From Streptomyces sp. BHT-5-2 (GTDB lineage Bacteria; Actinomycetota; Actinomycetes; Streptomycetales; Streptomycetaceae), in assembly GCF_019774615.1 (NCBI RefSeq), contig NZ_CP081496.1, positions 682,001-746,000 on the forward strand: a DNA stretch of 64,000 nt. Direction: 5' to 3'. The translations under genes and the position numbers were made by a program. Each line of letters opens with the position of its first letter. Position 1 is the stretch's first letter. Under the pieces are notes generated by a model that did not search any database, had not been told where the DNA came from, and saw only the letters and a list, made by a program, of their open reading frames with translations. Positions 31,568 to 40,200 of this stretch are shown here, one piece after another.

Positions 31568-32746
31568 GTGGCAAGGGCATGGATAGCGCGCTCCACGGAC
31601 GACCCGAAGAAGTGGACAACCTTCTGGTACGACCCGGACGGCAAACAGCGGCAGAAGTCGTTCGAGACCAAGAAGCGCGCCGACGACCACCGGAAGCGGA
31701 AGGAGCAGGAACTAGACGCCGGGACCTACCTGGACGACAGGCTGGGAAAACAGCCCGTGACGGCGGTTTGGGAGCAGTGGACGAATCAAAGGAAGTTGGA
31801 GAACAGCACCAAGAAGCAGTACCGCTCGATCCAGAACACGACCCTGGAACCGTTCTTCAAGGCCCGCTCCATCGTGTCCCTAAAAGTGGCGGACATTGAG
31901 CAGTGGCTCTTGTGGATGGAAACGGACCGCAAGCTGTCAGCCCGGACGCGACGGCAACGGTTCTCGTTCTTCTCCGGAATGATGGACTGGGCCGTCGTCA
32001 ACGAGATCATCGGGCGCAACCCGTGCAAGAAGATCAAGCACGCCGGAAGCCGCGCCAAGGAGATCCGCGAGCACAAGAGCAAGGCCCGGCGCCTCACCAC
32101 GCGGGAAGTCCTGGCCATGCTCGACGGCGCTCCGGCGCGGTACCGAGCAATGCTGTGGCTGATGGCCGGGTGCGGGCTCCGGCTGGGGGAAGCCATGGCC
32201 GTCTCACGGGATCAGATCGACTTCAAGGCCGAAATTCTGCGCGTCGACTTCCAGATCGCGGAGGACGGCGAAACAGAGTCCGGCAAGAACAGCGCGCTAC
32301 AGCGGCGGCACATCAAGGCCCGTGACGAGGAGGAACCGGGTCGAGTGGTGCCCTTGCCGCCCAACGTGGCGTTCGAGCTGCGCAGGCACATCAAGAACCA
32401 CGGCGTATGGGGGCCTGAGCGTCTGCTGTTCCCGAACGTGACCCGCACCGGGTACCTGTACGCGTCGTACTTCTACCGGCAGATCTGGCTCGTGGCCTTG
32501 ACCAAGGAAGAGGTGGCGTACTGCAAGCCGCACTCCATGCGGCACTACTACGGATCGCGACTTCTGTACGCGGGTGTCCCCGAGAACGACGTAGCCGACT
32601 GGATGGGCCACAGCAGCACGGACGTACTGCGCGAGCACTACCACTACATCTTTGAGGGAGCCGAGCAGCGCGGGCGGGCGGCCATCGCAACGATGCTGAC
32701 GCCCGGCGCGGACGACCCCACAGAGGGACAGGCGGAAGTCGCCTGA
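31568..32746 (+). CDS. int: Tyrosine recombinase (phage-type integrase)
   Basis: A 392-residue integrase. Residues 1-60 are the AP2-like arm-binding domain (STDDPKKWTTFWYDPDGKQRQKSF), about 62-165 the SAM-like core-binding domain, and about 175-370 the catalytic domain. Catalytic residues are R205 (GCGLRLGE), H322 and R325 (HSMRHYY), H348 (GHSS) and a nucleophilic Tyr in HYHYIF (Y358 or Y360). It starts at GTG 31568, with AGGGA upstream. It should catalyse integration into and excision from the acyl-CoA dehydrogenase 3' end. It lies next to attR with a terminator directly after it. Confidence 0.95.
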   Translation: MARAWIARSTDDPKKWTTFWYDPDGKQRQKSFETKKRADDHRKRKEQELDAGTYLDDRLGKQPVTAVWEQWTNQRKLENSTKKQYRSIQNTTLEPFFKARSIVSLKVADIEQWLLWMETDRKLSARTRRQRFSFFSGMMDWAVVNEIIGRNPCKKIKHAGSRAKEIREHKSKARRLTTREVLAMLDGAPARYRAMLWLMAGCGLRLGEAMAVSRDQIDFKAEILRVDFQIAEDGETESGKNSALQRRHIKARDEEEPGRVVPLPPNVAFELRRHIKNHGVWGPERLLFPNVTRTGYLYASYFYRQIWLVALTKEEVAYCKPHSMRHYYGSRLLYAGVPENDVADWMGHSSTDVLREHYHYIFEGAEQRGRAAIATMLTPGADDPTEGQAEVA

Positions 32747-32760
32747 CAGAGCCCATGCGA

Positions 32761-32789
32761 ACGGCCCCCGGCGCAGAGCCGGGGGCCGT
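32761..32789 (+). terminator. Integrase terminator
   Basis: Perfect 12-bp stem ACGGCCCCCGGC (32761-32772) / GCCGGGGGCCGT (32778-32789), five-base loop, then TGTGTTTGTG. Confidence 0.9.
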
Positions 32790-32831
32790 TGTGTTTGTGC
32801 AGGTGAGAGGCGGTTCACCGCCCAGCGTCAG

Positions 32832-32847
32832 CCCAGGATTCCCCCAG
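32832..32847 (+). repeat. 16-bp direct repeat inside the right end (possible integrase arm site)
   Basis: CCCAGGATTCCCCCAG, identical and in the same orientation as at 21441-21456. A second shared short motif, TGACCTGC, lies at 32929-32936 here and at about 21406-21413 on the left, so attP would have symmetric arms. Confidence 0.55.
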
Positions 32848-32943
32848 CATGACACCCATGATCAGCCCGAAACGGACCCGAACGGACCGGAACCCGATCG
32901 CTGCCCGCGAGCCATCGAAAACGGCCTCTGACCTGCGAAAACC

Positions 32944-33010
32944 CTACTGCGGCAGGTTCCTCGCCATCACGATCCGCTGAACCTGATTCGTGCCTTCATA
33001 AATCTGCGTG
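32944..33010 (-). other. attR: element-supplied replacement 3' end of the acyl-CoA dehydrogenase gene
   Basis: Aligns with 21322-21385 over about 65 bases with roughly ten differences, nearly all synonymous (for example TTCATAAATCTG here, CTCGTAGATCTG on the left), plus one extra codon (Gln before the stop). The nine bases ATCTGCGTG (33002-33010) are identical at both ends and mark the likely crossover core. Confidence 0.88.
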
Positions 33011-34119
33011 ATCTTGGCGTCCCGCATCATCCGCTCCAGCGGGTAGTCGCGGGTGTAGCCATAGCCGCCGAGCAGCTGGACCGCGTCGGTGGTGATCTCC
33101 ATGGCGGCGTCCGAGGCGTAGCACTTGGCCGCGGCGCCGAAGAACGTCAGGTCCTCGCCCTTGCCGCCGGCCGAGACGCGCTCGGAGCGGGCCGCCGCGG
33201 CGTAGGTGAGCTGGCGGGCCGCCTCCAGCTTCATCGCCATGTCGGCGAGCATGAACTGGACGCCCTGGAAGTCGCCGATCGGCTTGCCGAACTGCTTGCG
33301 CTCCTGGACGTAGCCCTTGGCGTAGTCCAGCGCGCCCTGGGCGATGCCGAGCGCCTGGGCCGCGATGGTGATGCGGGTGTGGTCCAGGGTCTTCATGGCG
33401 GTGGCGAAGCCGGTGCCCTCCGCGCCGATCATGCGGTCGGCGGGGATGCGGACGTTGTCGAGGTAGACCTCGCGGGTCGGGGAGCCCTTGATGCCGAGCT
33501 TCTTCTCCGGCGCGCCGAAGGAGACGCCCTCGTCGCCCTTCTCGACGACGAACGCCGATATGCCCTTGGAGCGCTTCTCCGGGTCGGTGACGGCCATGAC
33601 GGTGTAGTAGTCCGACACCCCGGCGTTGGTGATCCAGCGCTTGACGCCGTTGAGGACGTAGAAGTCGCCGTCCCGCACCGCCTTGGTCTTCATCCCCGCC
33701 GCGTCGGAGCCGGCGTCCGGCTCGCTGAGGCAGTACGAGAACATCGCGTCGCCCTTGGCGAGCGGCGCCAGGTACTTCTTCTTCAGGTCCTCACCGCCGG
33801 AGAGGATCACCGGGAGCGAACCGAGCTTGTTGACCGCCGGGATCAGCGACGAGGAGGCGCAGACCCGGGCGACCTCCTCGATGACGATCACGGTCGCCAG
33901 CGCGTCGGCACCGGCGCCGCCGTACGACTCCGGTACGTGCACGGCGTGCAGGTCGTTGGCGACCAGCGCGTCCAGCGCCTCCTGGGGGAAGCGGGCCTCC
34001 TCGTCCACGGCGGCGGCGAACGGCGCGATCTTCGCCTCGGCGAGCGAGCGCACCGACTCGCGGAGCATGTCGTGCTCCTCGGACGGCCGGTACAGATCGA
34101 AATCAGCGGTTCCCGCCAA
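32944..34119 (-). CDS. Acyl-CoA dehydrogenase, 3' end rebuilt by the mobile element
   Basis: A 391-residue FAD enzyme of fatty-acid beta-oxidation. It has the family blocks YCLSEPDAGSDAAGMKTKA (FAD/substrate loop), GVKRWITNAG, the short-chain-type ERKQFGKPIGDFQGVQF and the C-terminal KITQIYEGTNQVQRIVMARNL, in which the Glu of IYEGT is the usual catalytic base. The start appears to be TTG at 34119, ten bases after AGGGGAG. The last ~20 codons come from the integrated element and keep the protein intact. It is divergent from UDP-glucose dehydrogenase; an imperfect repeat CTAACTACCG-TTAAGTAACC (34151-34170) in the shared promoter region may bind a regulator. Confidence 0.95.
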   Translation of the reverse strand: MAGTADFDLYRPSEEHDMLRESVRSLAEAKIAPFAAAVDEEARFPQEALDALVANDLHAVHVPESYGGAGADALATVIVIEEVARVCASSSLIPAVNKLGSLPVILSGGEDLKKKYLAPLAKGDAMFSYCLSEPDAGSDAAGMKTKAVRDGDFYVLNGVKRWITNAGVSDYYTVMAVTDPEKRSKGISAFVVEKGDEGVSFGAPEKKLGIKGSPTREVYLDNVRIPADRMIGAEGTGFATAMKTLDHTRITIAAQALGIAQGALDYAKGYVQERKQFGKPIGDFQGVQFMLADMAMKLEAARQLTYAAAARSERVSAGGKGEDLTFFGAAAKCYASDAAMEITTDAVQLLGGYGYTRDYPLERMMRDAKITQIYEGTNQVQRIVMARNLPQ

Positions 34120-34150
34120 GGTCTCTCACTCCCCTGAGGTGCCGGCAGTG

Positions 34151-34170
34151 CTAACTACCGTTAAGTAACC
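34151..34170. promoter_or_regulatory. Operator candidate between acyl-CoA dehydrogenase and UDP-glucose dehydrogenase
   Basis: The AT-rich CTAACTACCGTTAAGTAACC includes the dyad GTTA-AG-TAAC. It lies about 30 bases upstream of the acyl-CoA dehydrogenase start in an otherwise GC-rich intergenic region, the usual position of a fatty-acid regulator site. Confidence 0.45.
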
Positions 34171-34325
34171 CTTACTGAGAAGGGATTCTAGGGCGGATAC
34201 GGGGGCCGTCGGTAGGTGAGGTTGCCGACAGTCCCCCAGGGGCGCACCGCGTGCGGGAAGGGTCCGTTCCGTGCGCGGATATGCTCGGTCGGCACTGCTT
34301 TCCGTCAGACCCATGGAGCCCCGCA

Positions 34326-35666
34326 ATGGCCCTCAAGATCACCGTGATCGGCACCGGCTACCTCGGCGCCACCCACGCCGCCGCCATGGCCGAGCTGGGC
34401 TTCGAGGTGCTGGGCCTGGACGTGCAGCCGGAGAAGATCGAAACGCTCCGCCGGGGCGAGGTGCCGATGTACGAGCCGGGTCTGGCGGAGCTGCTGCGCC
34501 GCCATGTCGCCGGCATCGAGGGCTCCACCGGGCGGCTGCGCTTCACCACCTCCTACGAGGAGGCCGGGGCCTTCGGCGACGTCCACTTCGTCTGCGTGAA
34601 CACCCCGCAGAAGCACGGCGAGTACGCCTGCGACATGTCCTACGTCGAGGCCGCCTTCGACGCGCTGGCACCGCATCTGACCCGGCCCGTGCTGGTGGTC
34701 GGCAAGTCGACGGTGCCGGTGGGCAGCGCGGCCCGGCTCGCGCAGCGGCTGACGGCCGCCGCGCCCGTCGGCGCCGACGCCGAGCTGGCCTGGAACCCGG
34801 AGTTCCTGCGCGAGGGCTTCGCCGTCCAGGACACCCTGCACCCGGACCGGATCGTGGCCGGCGTCACCAGCGAGCGGGCCGAGGCGCTGCTGCGCGAGGT
34901 CTACGCCACCCCGATCGCCGAGGGCTCCCCGTTCATCGTCATGGACTACCCCACCGCCGAGCTGGTGAAGACCTCCGCCAACTCCTTCCTGGCCACCAAG
35001 ATCTCGTTCATCAACGCCATGGCCGAGGTGTGCGAGGCCGCCGACGGCGACGTGGTGAAGCTGGCCGAGGCGATCGGCCACGACGAGCGGATCGGCAGCA
35101 AGTTCCTGCGCGCCGGCATCGGCTTCGGCGGCGGCTGCCTGCCCAAGGACATCCGCGCCTTCATGGCCCGCGCCGGCGAACTGGGCGCCGACCAGGCGCT
35201 GACCTTCCTCCGCGAGGTCGACTCGATCAACATGCGGCGCCGCGGCCACATGGTCGAGCTGGCCCGCGACGCGGTGGGCGGCAGCTTCCTCGGCAAGCGG
35301 GTCGCCGTCCTCGGCGCGACCTTCAAGCCCGACTCGGACGACGTCCGCGACTCCCCCGCCCTCAACGTCGCCGGCCAGATCCACCTCCAGGGCGGCCAGG
35401 TCACGGTCTACGACCCCAAGGGCATGGCCAACGCGGAGCGGGTCTTCCCGACCCTCGGCTACGCGGAGAGCGCCCTGGAAGCGGTGCGCGGCGCGCATGT
35501 CGTCCTGCACCTGACCGAGTGGCGCGAGTTCCGGGAACTCGACCCCGGCGTACTCGGCGAGGTCGTCGCCGAACGGAGCGTCCTGGACGGCCGCAACGCC
35601 CTCGACCCGGAGCTGTGGCGCAAGGCCGGGTGGCTCTATCGAGCCCTTGGCCGACCCTCTGCGTAG
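34326..35666 (+). CDS. ugd: UDP-glucose 6-dehydrogenase
   Basis: A 446-residue enzyme that oxidises UDP-glucose to UDP-glucuronate with 2 NAD+. The N-terminal Rossmann motif VIGTGYLGATHAAAMAELGF is evident. Catalytic blocks are visible: AWNPEFLREGFAVQD, KTSANSFLATKISFINAMAE (catalytic Lys region) and the nucleophile Cys in GIGFGGGCLPKDIRA. The C-terminal domain starts near GATFKPDSDDVRDSPAL. The ATG at 34326 follows the promoter region directly. It supplies the acidic sugar needed for uronic-acid-containing glycans, which fits the envelope gene content to the left. Confidence 0.95.
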   Translation: MALKITVIGTGYLGATHAAAMAELGFEVLGLDVQPEKIETLRRGEVPMYEPGLAELLRRHVAGIEGSTGRLRFTTSYEEAGAFGDVHFVCVNTPQKHGEYACDMSYVEAAFDALAPHLTRPVLVVGKSTVPVGSAARLAQRLTAAAPVGADAELAWNPEFLREGFAVQDTLHPDRIVAGVTSERAEALLREVYATPIAEGSPFIVMDYPTAELVKTSANSFLATKISFINAMAEVCEAADGDVVKLAEAIGHDERIGSKFLRAGIGFGGGCLPKDIRAFMARAGELGADQALTFLREVDSINMRRRGHMVELARDAVGGSFLGKRVAVLGATFKPDSDDVRDSPALNVAGQIHLQGGQVTVYDPKGMANAERVFPTLGYAESALEAVRGAHVVLHLTEWREFRELDPGVLGEVVAERSVLDGRNALDPELWRKAGWLYRALGRPSA

Positions 35667-36124
35667 AGAATTTCGTCCCTCGCTTTTCGGCTTTCCCGCC
35701 GTAGGGGTTCGCCGCGCTTGCGCCTGACGGCGCGCTTCCGGCCCGCTTCGCGGGCGTTGTTGGTCCGCTGCGCGGGGCCGGTCCGCTGCGCGGGGCTGTC
35801 GGGTGCGGTGACGGGGCTCCGGTTGTCGGGTCCCTGCGGGCTCTGGACTGAGGGGCGGCGTGCATCTACGACTGACCGTCAGCCGTCAACAGGTGACCGT
35901 CAGCGGACCACTGGGACTGGCCCCCACCCACCGTCTTTATGACCACCCACGGGAGGGGACGGGCCGGAGGGGGTGGTGTGTCGGACGTAAAGCGCAGCAG
36001 TCCGACACACCACCCCCGCAGGCCCGGCACCGCACCCGACAGCCCCGCGCAGCGGACCGGCCCCGCGCAGCGGCAAACCAACGCCCGCGAAGCGGGCCGG
36101 AACAGCCCCCGCGCAGCGGACCGC
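35667..36124. repeat. Non-coding region with a 74-bp inverted repeat and an internal 18-bp hairpin
   Basis: Left arm 35737-35810 and right arm 36028-36101 are inverted copies with about 70 of 74 positions matching (TTCGCGGGCGTT, CCGCTGCGCGGGGCCGG and GGGCTGTCGGGTGCGGTG blocks). Between them lies a perfect 18-bp stem, GGGGGTGGTGTGTCGGAC (35969-35986) with its complement (36000-36017), a probable bidirectional terminator between convergent genes. Two direct copies of TGACCGTCAGC occur near 35874 and 35895. No gene seen. Confidence 0.8.
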
Positions 36125-37300
36125 TCAGCCGAGCGTCAGATTCGACGGCCCCCGTCGAGACCCCTCGGCACGAGCGACCCCCTCCGCATCGCGGAGGACC
36201 CGCACCGCGTTCTGCCACGTCAGCTTGGCCAGGTCGGCCTCCGACCACTTGCGGCGGAGCAGTTCGGCGACGAGGTTGGGGTAGCTCGCGACGTCGGCGA
36301 GGTCCGACGGGGTGAAGGCCGTGCCGTCGTAGTCGCCGCCGATGCCGACATGGTCGATGCCGGCGACCTCGCGCATGTGGTCGAGGTGGTCGGCGACGGT
36401 CGCCGCGGTGGCCGCCGGGCGGGGGTTGGCGGCCTCGAAGGCGCGCTGGACGGCCATGCCCCGCTCGGTGGTGTCGAGGTGGTGCAGGCCGTGGGCGCGC
36501 ATGTTCTCGTCGGCGCGCAGGGTCCACTCGACCGCGGCGGGCAGCACGAACTTCGGGACGAAGGTGGCCATCGCGACGCCGCCGTTGGCGGGGAGTTGGG
36601 CCAGCACGTCGTCGGGGATGTTGCGCGGGTGGTCGCAGACGGCGCGGGCCGAGGAGTGCGAGAAGATCACCGGCGCGGTGGTGACGCGCAGGGCGTCGCG
36701 CATGGTGTCGGGCGAGACGTGCGAGAGGTCGACGAGCATCCCGCAGCGGTTCATCTCGCGGACGACTTCTTCGCCGAAGGCCGACAGGCCGTGGTGGCGG
36801 GGGGTGTCGGTCGCCGAGTCCGCCCAGTCGTTGTTGTCGTTGTGGGTGAGCGTCATGTAGCGGACGCCCAGGGCGTGGAAGGCCCGCAGGGTGGCCAGGG
36901 AGTTGTTGATCGAGTGGCCGCCCTCGGCGCCCATGAGGGAGGCGATGCGGCCCTCGGCGCGGGCCGCCTCCATGTCGTCGGCGGTGGCCGCGAGGCGTAG
37001 GTCCGCTGCGTAGCGGGTGGTCAACTGCCGTACGACGTCGATCTGTTCCAGGGTGGCGCTGACGGCGTGGTCACCGGTGTAGTCGGAGCGTACGTACACC
37101 GACCAGAACTGTGCGCCGACCCCGCCGGCGCGCAGCCGGGGGATGTCGGTGTGCAGGTGGGCACTCTGGTCGGTGGCGACGTCGCGCCGGTCGAGGTCGT
37201 AGCGGACCTGTTCGCGCAGTGCCCAGGGGAGGTCGTTGTGGCCGTCGACGACCGGCCAGCGGGCGAGCAGGTCCCGGGCGGCGTCCAGGGCGGCCGTCAC
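36125..37300 (-). CDS. Membrane-dipeptidase (renal dipeptidase) family zinc peptidase
   Basis: A 391-residue amidohydrolase-fold enzyme. The binuclear zinc ligands are H21 and D23 in VDGHNDLPW, the bridging Glu in GAEGGHSI, and His in VDLSHVS and FSHSSARA; the active-site loop [12 protein letters not shown] is present. It is the apparent orthologue of S. coelicolor Sco3058, a structurally characterised renal-dipeptidase homologue that cleaves dipeptides, including those with a C-terminal D-residue. No signal peptide is seen, so it is probably cytoplasmic. The GTG at 37300 overlaps the purE stop (GTGA), making it the third gene of a purK-purE operon. Confidence 0.93.
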   Translation of the reverse strand: MTAALDAARDLLARWPVVDGHNDLPWALREQVRYDLDRRDVATDQSAHLHTDIPRLRAGGVGAQFWSVYVRSDYTGDHAVSATLEQIDVVRQLTTRYAADLRLAATADDMEAARAEGRIASLMGAEGGHSINNSLATLRAFHALGVRYMTLTHNDNNDWADSATDTPRHHGLSAFGEEVVREMNRCGMLVDLSHVSPDTMRDALRVTTAPVIFSHSSARAVCDHPRNIPDDVLAQLPANGGVAMATFVPKFVLPAAVEWTLRADENMRAHGLHHLDTTERGMAVQRAFEAANPRPAATAATVADHLDHMREVAGIDHVGIGGDYDGTAFTPSDLADVASYPNLVAELLRRKWSEADLAKLTWQNAVRVLRDAEGVARAEGSRRGPSNLTLG

Positions 37301-37839
37301 TTGTTGCCCCCGAAGCCGAAGCCCGCCGCGCCCGCGACCTTGTTGCGCAGCCGCCGGCCCTTCTCGGTGGCCTGGTCGTTCAGCTCCTGCTGGAACTCCC
37401 GCATACGGGCGAGGAGTTCGGGGTCGTGGGCGGCGAGCATCCGGGCGGCGAGCAGTCCGGCGTTGCGGGCGCCGCCGACGGAGACCGTGGCGACCGGGAC
37501 GCCGGCCGGCATCTGGACGATGGAGAGGAGGGAGTCCATGCCGTCGAGGTACTTGAGGGGGACGGGGACGCCGACGACCGGGAGGGGGGTGACGGAGGCG
37601 AGCATGCCCGGCAGGTGGGCGGCTCCGCCGGCGCCGGCGATGATCGCCTTCAGGCCGCGGGCGGCCGCCTGCTCGCCGTAGGCGATCATCTCGTGCGGCA
37701 TGCGGTGGGCCGAGACGACGTCGACCTCATAGCCGATCTCGAACTCCTCCAGAGCCTGGGCGGCGGCCTCCATGACGGGCCAGTCGGAGTCGGAGCCCAT
37801 GACGATGCCCACAAGGGGGCCACTGGTTGCTGCCGTCAT
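37297..37839 (-). CDS. purE: N5-carboxyaminoimidazole ribonucleotide mutase PurE
   Basis: A 180-residue class I PurE, which converts N5-CAIR to CAIR in purine synthesis. The substrate-binding blocks [25 protein letters not shown] and [13 protein letters not shown] include the catalytic His of SAHR. Its ATG overlaps the purK stop and its stop overlaps the dipeptidase start, both by four bases. The C-terminal ~15 residues are a Gly-rich tail. Confidence 0.97.
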   Translation of the reverse strand: MTAATSGPLVGIVMGSDSDWPVMEAAAQALEEFEIGYEVDVVSAHRMPHEMIAYGEQAAARGLKAIIAGAGGAAHLPGMLASVTPLPVVGVPVPLKYLDGMDSLLSIVQMPAGVPVATVSVGGARNAGLLAARMLAAHDPELLARMREFQQELNDQATEKGRRLRNKVAGAAGFGFGGNK

Positions 37840-38987
37840 TCGGTGATCGTTCCTCGCAGGTATCCGGCGGCGTGCGCGGCGCGCTCACGCACGTCCGCCA
37901 GGTCGTCGCCGTAGGTGTTGACGTGCCCGACCTTGCGGCCAGGCTTCACGTCCTTGCCGTACATGTGAATCTTCAACTGCGGATCGCGTGCCATGCAATG
38001 GAGGTACGCCGCATACATGTCGGGATAGTCGCCGCCGAGGACGTTGGCCATCACCGTCCAGCGGGCGCGCGGGCGCGGGTCGCCGAGCGGGAGGTCGAGG
38101 ACGGCGCGGACGTGGTTGGCGAACTGCGAGGTGATCGCGCCGTCCTGGGTCCAGTGGCCGGAGTTGTGCGGGCGCATGGCGAGTTCGTTGACGAGGACGG
38201 CGGGGGCGCCGTCGGCGTCCCGGACCTCGAACAGCTCGACCGCGAGGTGCCCGACGACGCCGAGTTCGTCGGCGATCCGCAGGGCGAGCTGCTGGGCATG
38301 GGTGGAGAGCTCGTCGGAGAGGCCGGGGGCCGGGGCGATCACGGTGTCGCAGACGCCGTCGACCTGGACCGACTCGACGACCGGGTAGGCGACGGCCTGG
38401 CCGTGCGGGGAGCGCACGACGTTGGCGGCCAGCTCGCGGACGAAGGAGACCTTCTCCTCGGCCAGGACGGGCACTCCGGCGAGGAACGGTTCCTGCGCCT
38501 CCTTGGAGGATCGCACCAGCCAGACGCCCTTGCCGTCGTAGCCGCCGCGGACGGTCTTGAGGATCACCGGGAAGCCCGTGCCCTCGGCCGCGAAGCGCTC
38601 GACGTCGGCCGGGTCGGCGACGATGCGGTGGCGCGGGCAGGGCACGCCGACGGCGTCCAGCTTCGCCCGCATCACCCCCTTGTCCTGGGCGTGCACCAGC
38701 GCTTCCGGGCCGGGCCGGACGGGGATGCCCTCGGCCTCCAGTGCCCGCAAGTGCTCGGTGGGCACGTGCTCGTGGTCGAAGGTGATCACATCGCAGCCGC
38801 GGGCGAACGCGCGAAGGGTGTCCAGATCGCGGTAGTCGCCGACGACGACATCGCCGACCACCTGCGCCGCCGAGTCCTGCGGGGTGTCACTGAGGAGCTT
38901 GAACTTGATGCCGAGGGGGATACCCGCCTCGTGGGTCATGCGGGCGAGCTGACCGCCGCCGACCATGCCGACTACCGGGAACGTCAC
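37836..38987 (-). CDS. purK: N5-carboxyaminoimidazole ribonucleotide synthase PurK
   Basis: A 383-residue ATP-grasp enzyme that carboxylates AIR with bicarbonate and [21 protein letters not shown] is the N-terminal binding loop, [18 protein letters not shown] the ATP-grasp Lys/Gly loop, and [16 protein letters not shown] the catalytic Glu-containing block. The GTG at 38987 starts the conserved domain; a longer open frame upstream lacks similarity. It is coupled to purE by an ATGA overlap. Confidence 0.97.
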   Translation of the reverse strand: MTFPVVGMVGGGQLARMTHEAGIPLGIKFKLLSDTPQDSAAQVVGDVVVGDYRDLDTLRAFARGCDVITFDHEHVPTEHLRALEAEGIPVRPGPEALVHAQDKGVMRAKLDAVGVPCPRHRIVADPADVERFAAEGTGFPVILKTVRGGYDGKGVWLVRSSKEAQEPFLAGVPVLAEEKVSFVRELAANVVRSPHGQAVAYPVVESVQVDGVCDTVIAPAPGLSDELSTHAQQLALRIADELGVVGHLAVELFEVRDADGAPAVLVNELAMRPHNSGHWTQDGAITSQFANHVRAVLDLPLGDPRPRARWTVMANVLGGDYPDMYAAYLHCMARDPQLKIHMYGKDVKPGRKVGHVNTYGDDLADVRERAAHAAGYLRGTITE

Positions 38988-39087
38988 GCCCCCAGGGTAG
39001 CCGCCCGGCGGTCGTGCACCCGACCCGGACTTGGAGGATCGTCCGAGAGACGCGTTCGAGGGCGATCGGGCGACAAGGGGAGGCCGC

Positions 39088-39528
39088 ATGGAGAGCGGCG
39101 ACATAACGAGGAACTCCCGGACACTGGTGACCGTCGTCGCGGTCGCCGCCCTGCTGATCGCCCTGCACACGGTGATCAGCCGGCTGTCCGGCCCCGAGGT
39201 GTTCGGCCCGGGCGACACCGAGATCTCGGTCGGCGCCGGCGACCGCTTCAGCATCGAGGTGCCCGACGACCCCGGCGACGGCTACCACTGGATCGTCGCC
39301 GCCCCGCGACCGGATCCGGCCGTTCTGCGGGCCGCCGGACAGCGGCGGACCATGCCGGACGACGACGCCGGACCGCCGTCCGCCGGCCACGACTCCCGGG
39401 CGCTGGACTTCGCGGCGGTCCACCCGGGCCGCACCGACCTGCGGCTGCTGCACTGTCTGCGGTGCGCGACGGGCGCCGCGGACGAGCCGGGCGCCGGCGT
39501 CCTCAACTTCCGTGTGACGGTGGGCTGA
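39088..39528 (+). CDS. Membrane-anchored I42 (chagasin)-like protein
   Basis: A 146-residue protein with an N-terminal membrane anchor or signal (TLVTVVAVAALLIALHTVIS) and a ~100-residue extracellular domain. The loop DPGDGYHWIVA resembles the N-P-T-T-G-Y-x-W loop of the I42 chagasin family of cysteine-protease inhibitors, but the second loop is only weakly conserved (HCLRCATGAADEPG) and has a CxxC. AAGGGGAGG precedes the ATG at 39088. Assignment is tentative. Confidence 0.6.
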   Translation: MESGDITRNSRTLVTVVAVAALLIALHTVISRLSGPEVFGPGDTEISVGAGDRFSIEVPDDPGDGYHWIVAAPRPDPAVLRAAGQRRTMPDDDAGPPSAGHDSRALDFAAVHPGRTDLRLLHCLRCATGAADEPGAGVLNFRVTVG

Positions 39529-39681
39529 CGGCCGATTGCGGACCGTCATGGCCGTATCCGTACGGGGGTGCGCGGGAGGGGCCGCCGGGGTCCCGCGCTC
39601 CGGCGGGCGTGGTTAGCATGAAGGGGCCCGACCGGGTCGCCGGCCCGCCTACCGCCCACGACGGGGAGCTGAACGATCACC

Positions 39682-40191
39682 ATGAGTGAACGGAGCGCGC
39701 TGCGCTCACGGTTGGAGGGGCTCGTCCGGGAGGTCGTGAAGTTCGGCGCCGTCGGCGGCGCGGGGGTCGTGGTGAACTTCGCGGTCTTCAACCTCGTCCG
39801 GCACCTGACCGAACTGCCCGTCGTCCGGGCGAGCATCGTGGCGACGGTGGTCGCCACCGGCACCAACTACATCGGCTACCGCTACTTCGCCTACCGGGAC
39901 CGCGACAAGCAGGGGCGCACCAAGGAGCTGACGCTCTTCCTGCTGTTCAGCGTGGTCGGCCTGGTCATCGAGAACGGCATCCTCTACGCCGCGACCTACG
40001 GCTTCGGCTGGGACAGCCCGCTGCAGAGCAACGTCTTCAAGTTCCTCGGCATCGGCATCGCCACGCTCTTCCGCTTCTGGTCGTACCGCACCTGGGTCTT
40101 CCGGGCGCTGCCCGCCCGGGAGGCGGTTCAGACCGCGGAGTCGTTCCTGACGGACGACTCCCGGCTGCCGAGCGGCGCCTCCCGGAAGTAG
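39682..40191 (+). CDS. GtrA family membrane protein
   Basis: A 169-residue protein with four hydrophobic helices. It has the GtrA signature near the N-terminus (FGAVGGAGVVVNFAVFNLVRH), YIGYRYFAYRDRDK in the middle and FKFLGIGIATLFRFWSYRTWVF at the end. GtrA proteins take part in membrane steps of polysaccharide synthesis, often with polyprenol-linked sugars. It is monocistronic and convergent with the histidine kinase. The ATG at 39682 follows GGGGAG. Confidence 0.9.
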   Translation: MSERSALRSRLEGLVREVVKFGAVGGAGVVVNFAVFNLVRHLTELPVVRASIVATVVATGTNYIGYRYFAYRDRDKQGRTKELTLFLLFSVVGLVIENGILYAATYGFGWDSPLQSNVFKFLGIGIATLFRFWSYRTWVFRALPAREAVQTAESFLTDDSRLPSGASRK

Positions 40192-40200
40192 CCCCCGGGC

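Larger units (their letters stand above)
21386..33001. mobile_element. Integrated capsid-encoding element (phage satellite or reduced prophage), ~11.6 kb
   Basis: Bounded by imperfect ~65-bp repeats of the acyl-CoA dehydrogenase 3' end, with the integrase next to the right end. Contents are recombination genes (integrase, excisionase), regulators, a DUF3987-like ATPase, a BRCT-Lsr2 silencer, small proteins, a major capsid protein and a probable scaffold. GC is visibly lower than in the flanks and codon use is less biased. No terminase, portal, maturation protease, tail, holin or endolysin gene was found on either strand. Confidence 0.85.

Noticed and set aside
21386..33001. Conjugative (AICE/pSAM2-type) element
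   Set aside because: int, xis and a replication-like protein would fit, but no FtsK/TraB-type translocase, RepSA or spread genes are present, while capsid and scaffold are.
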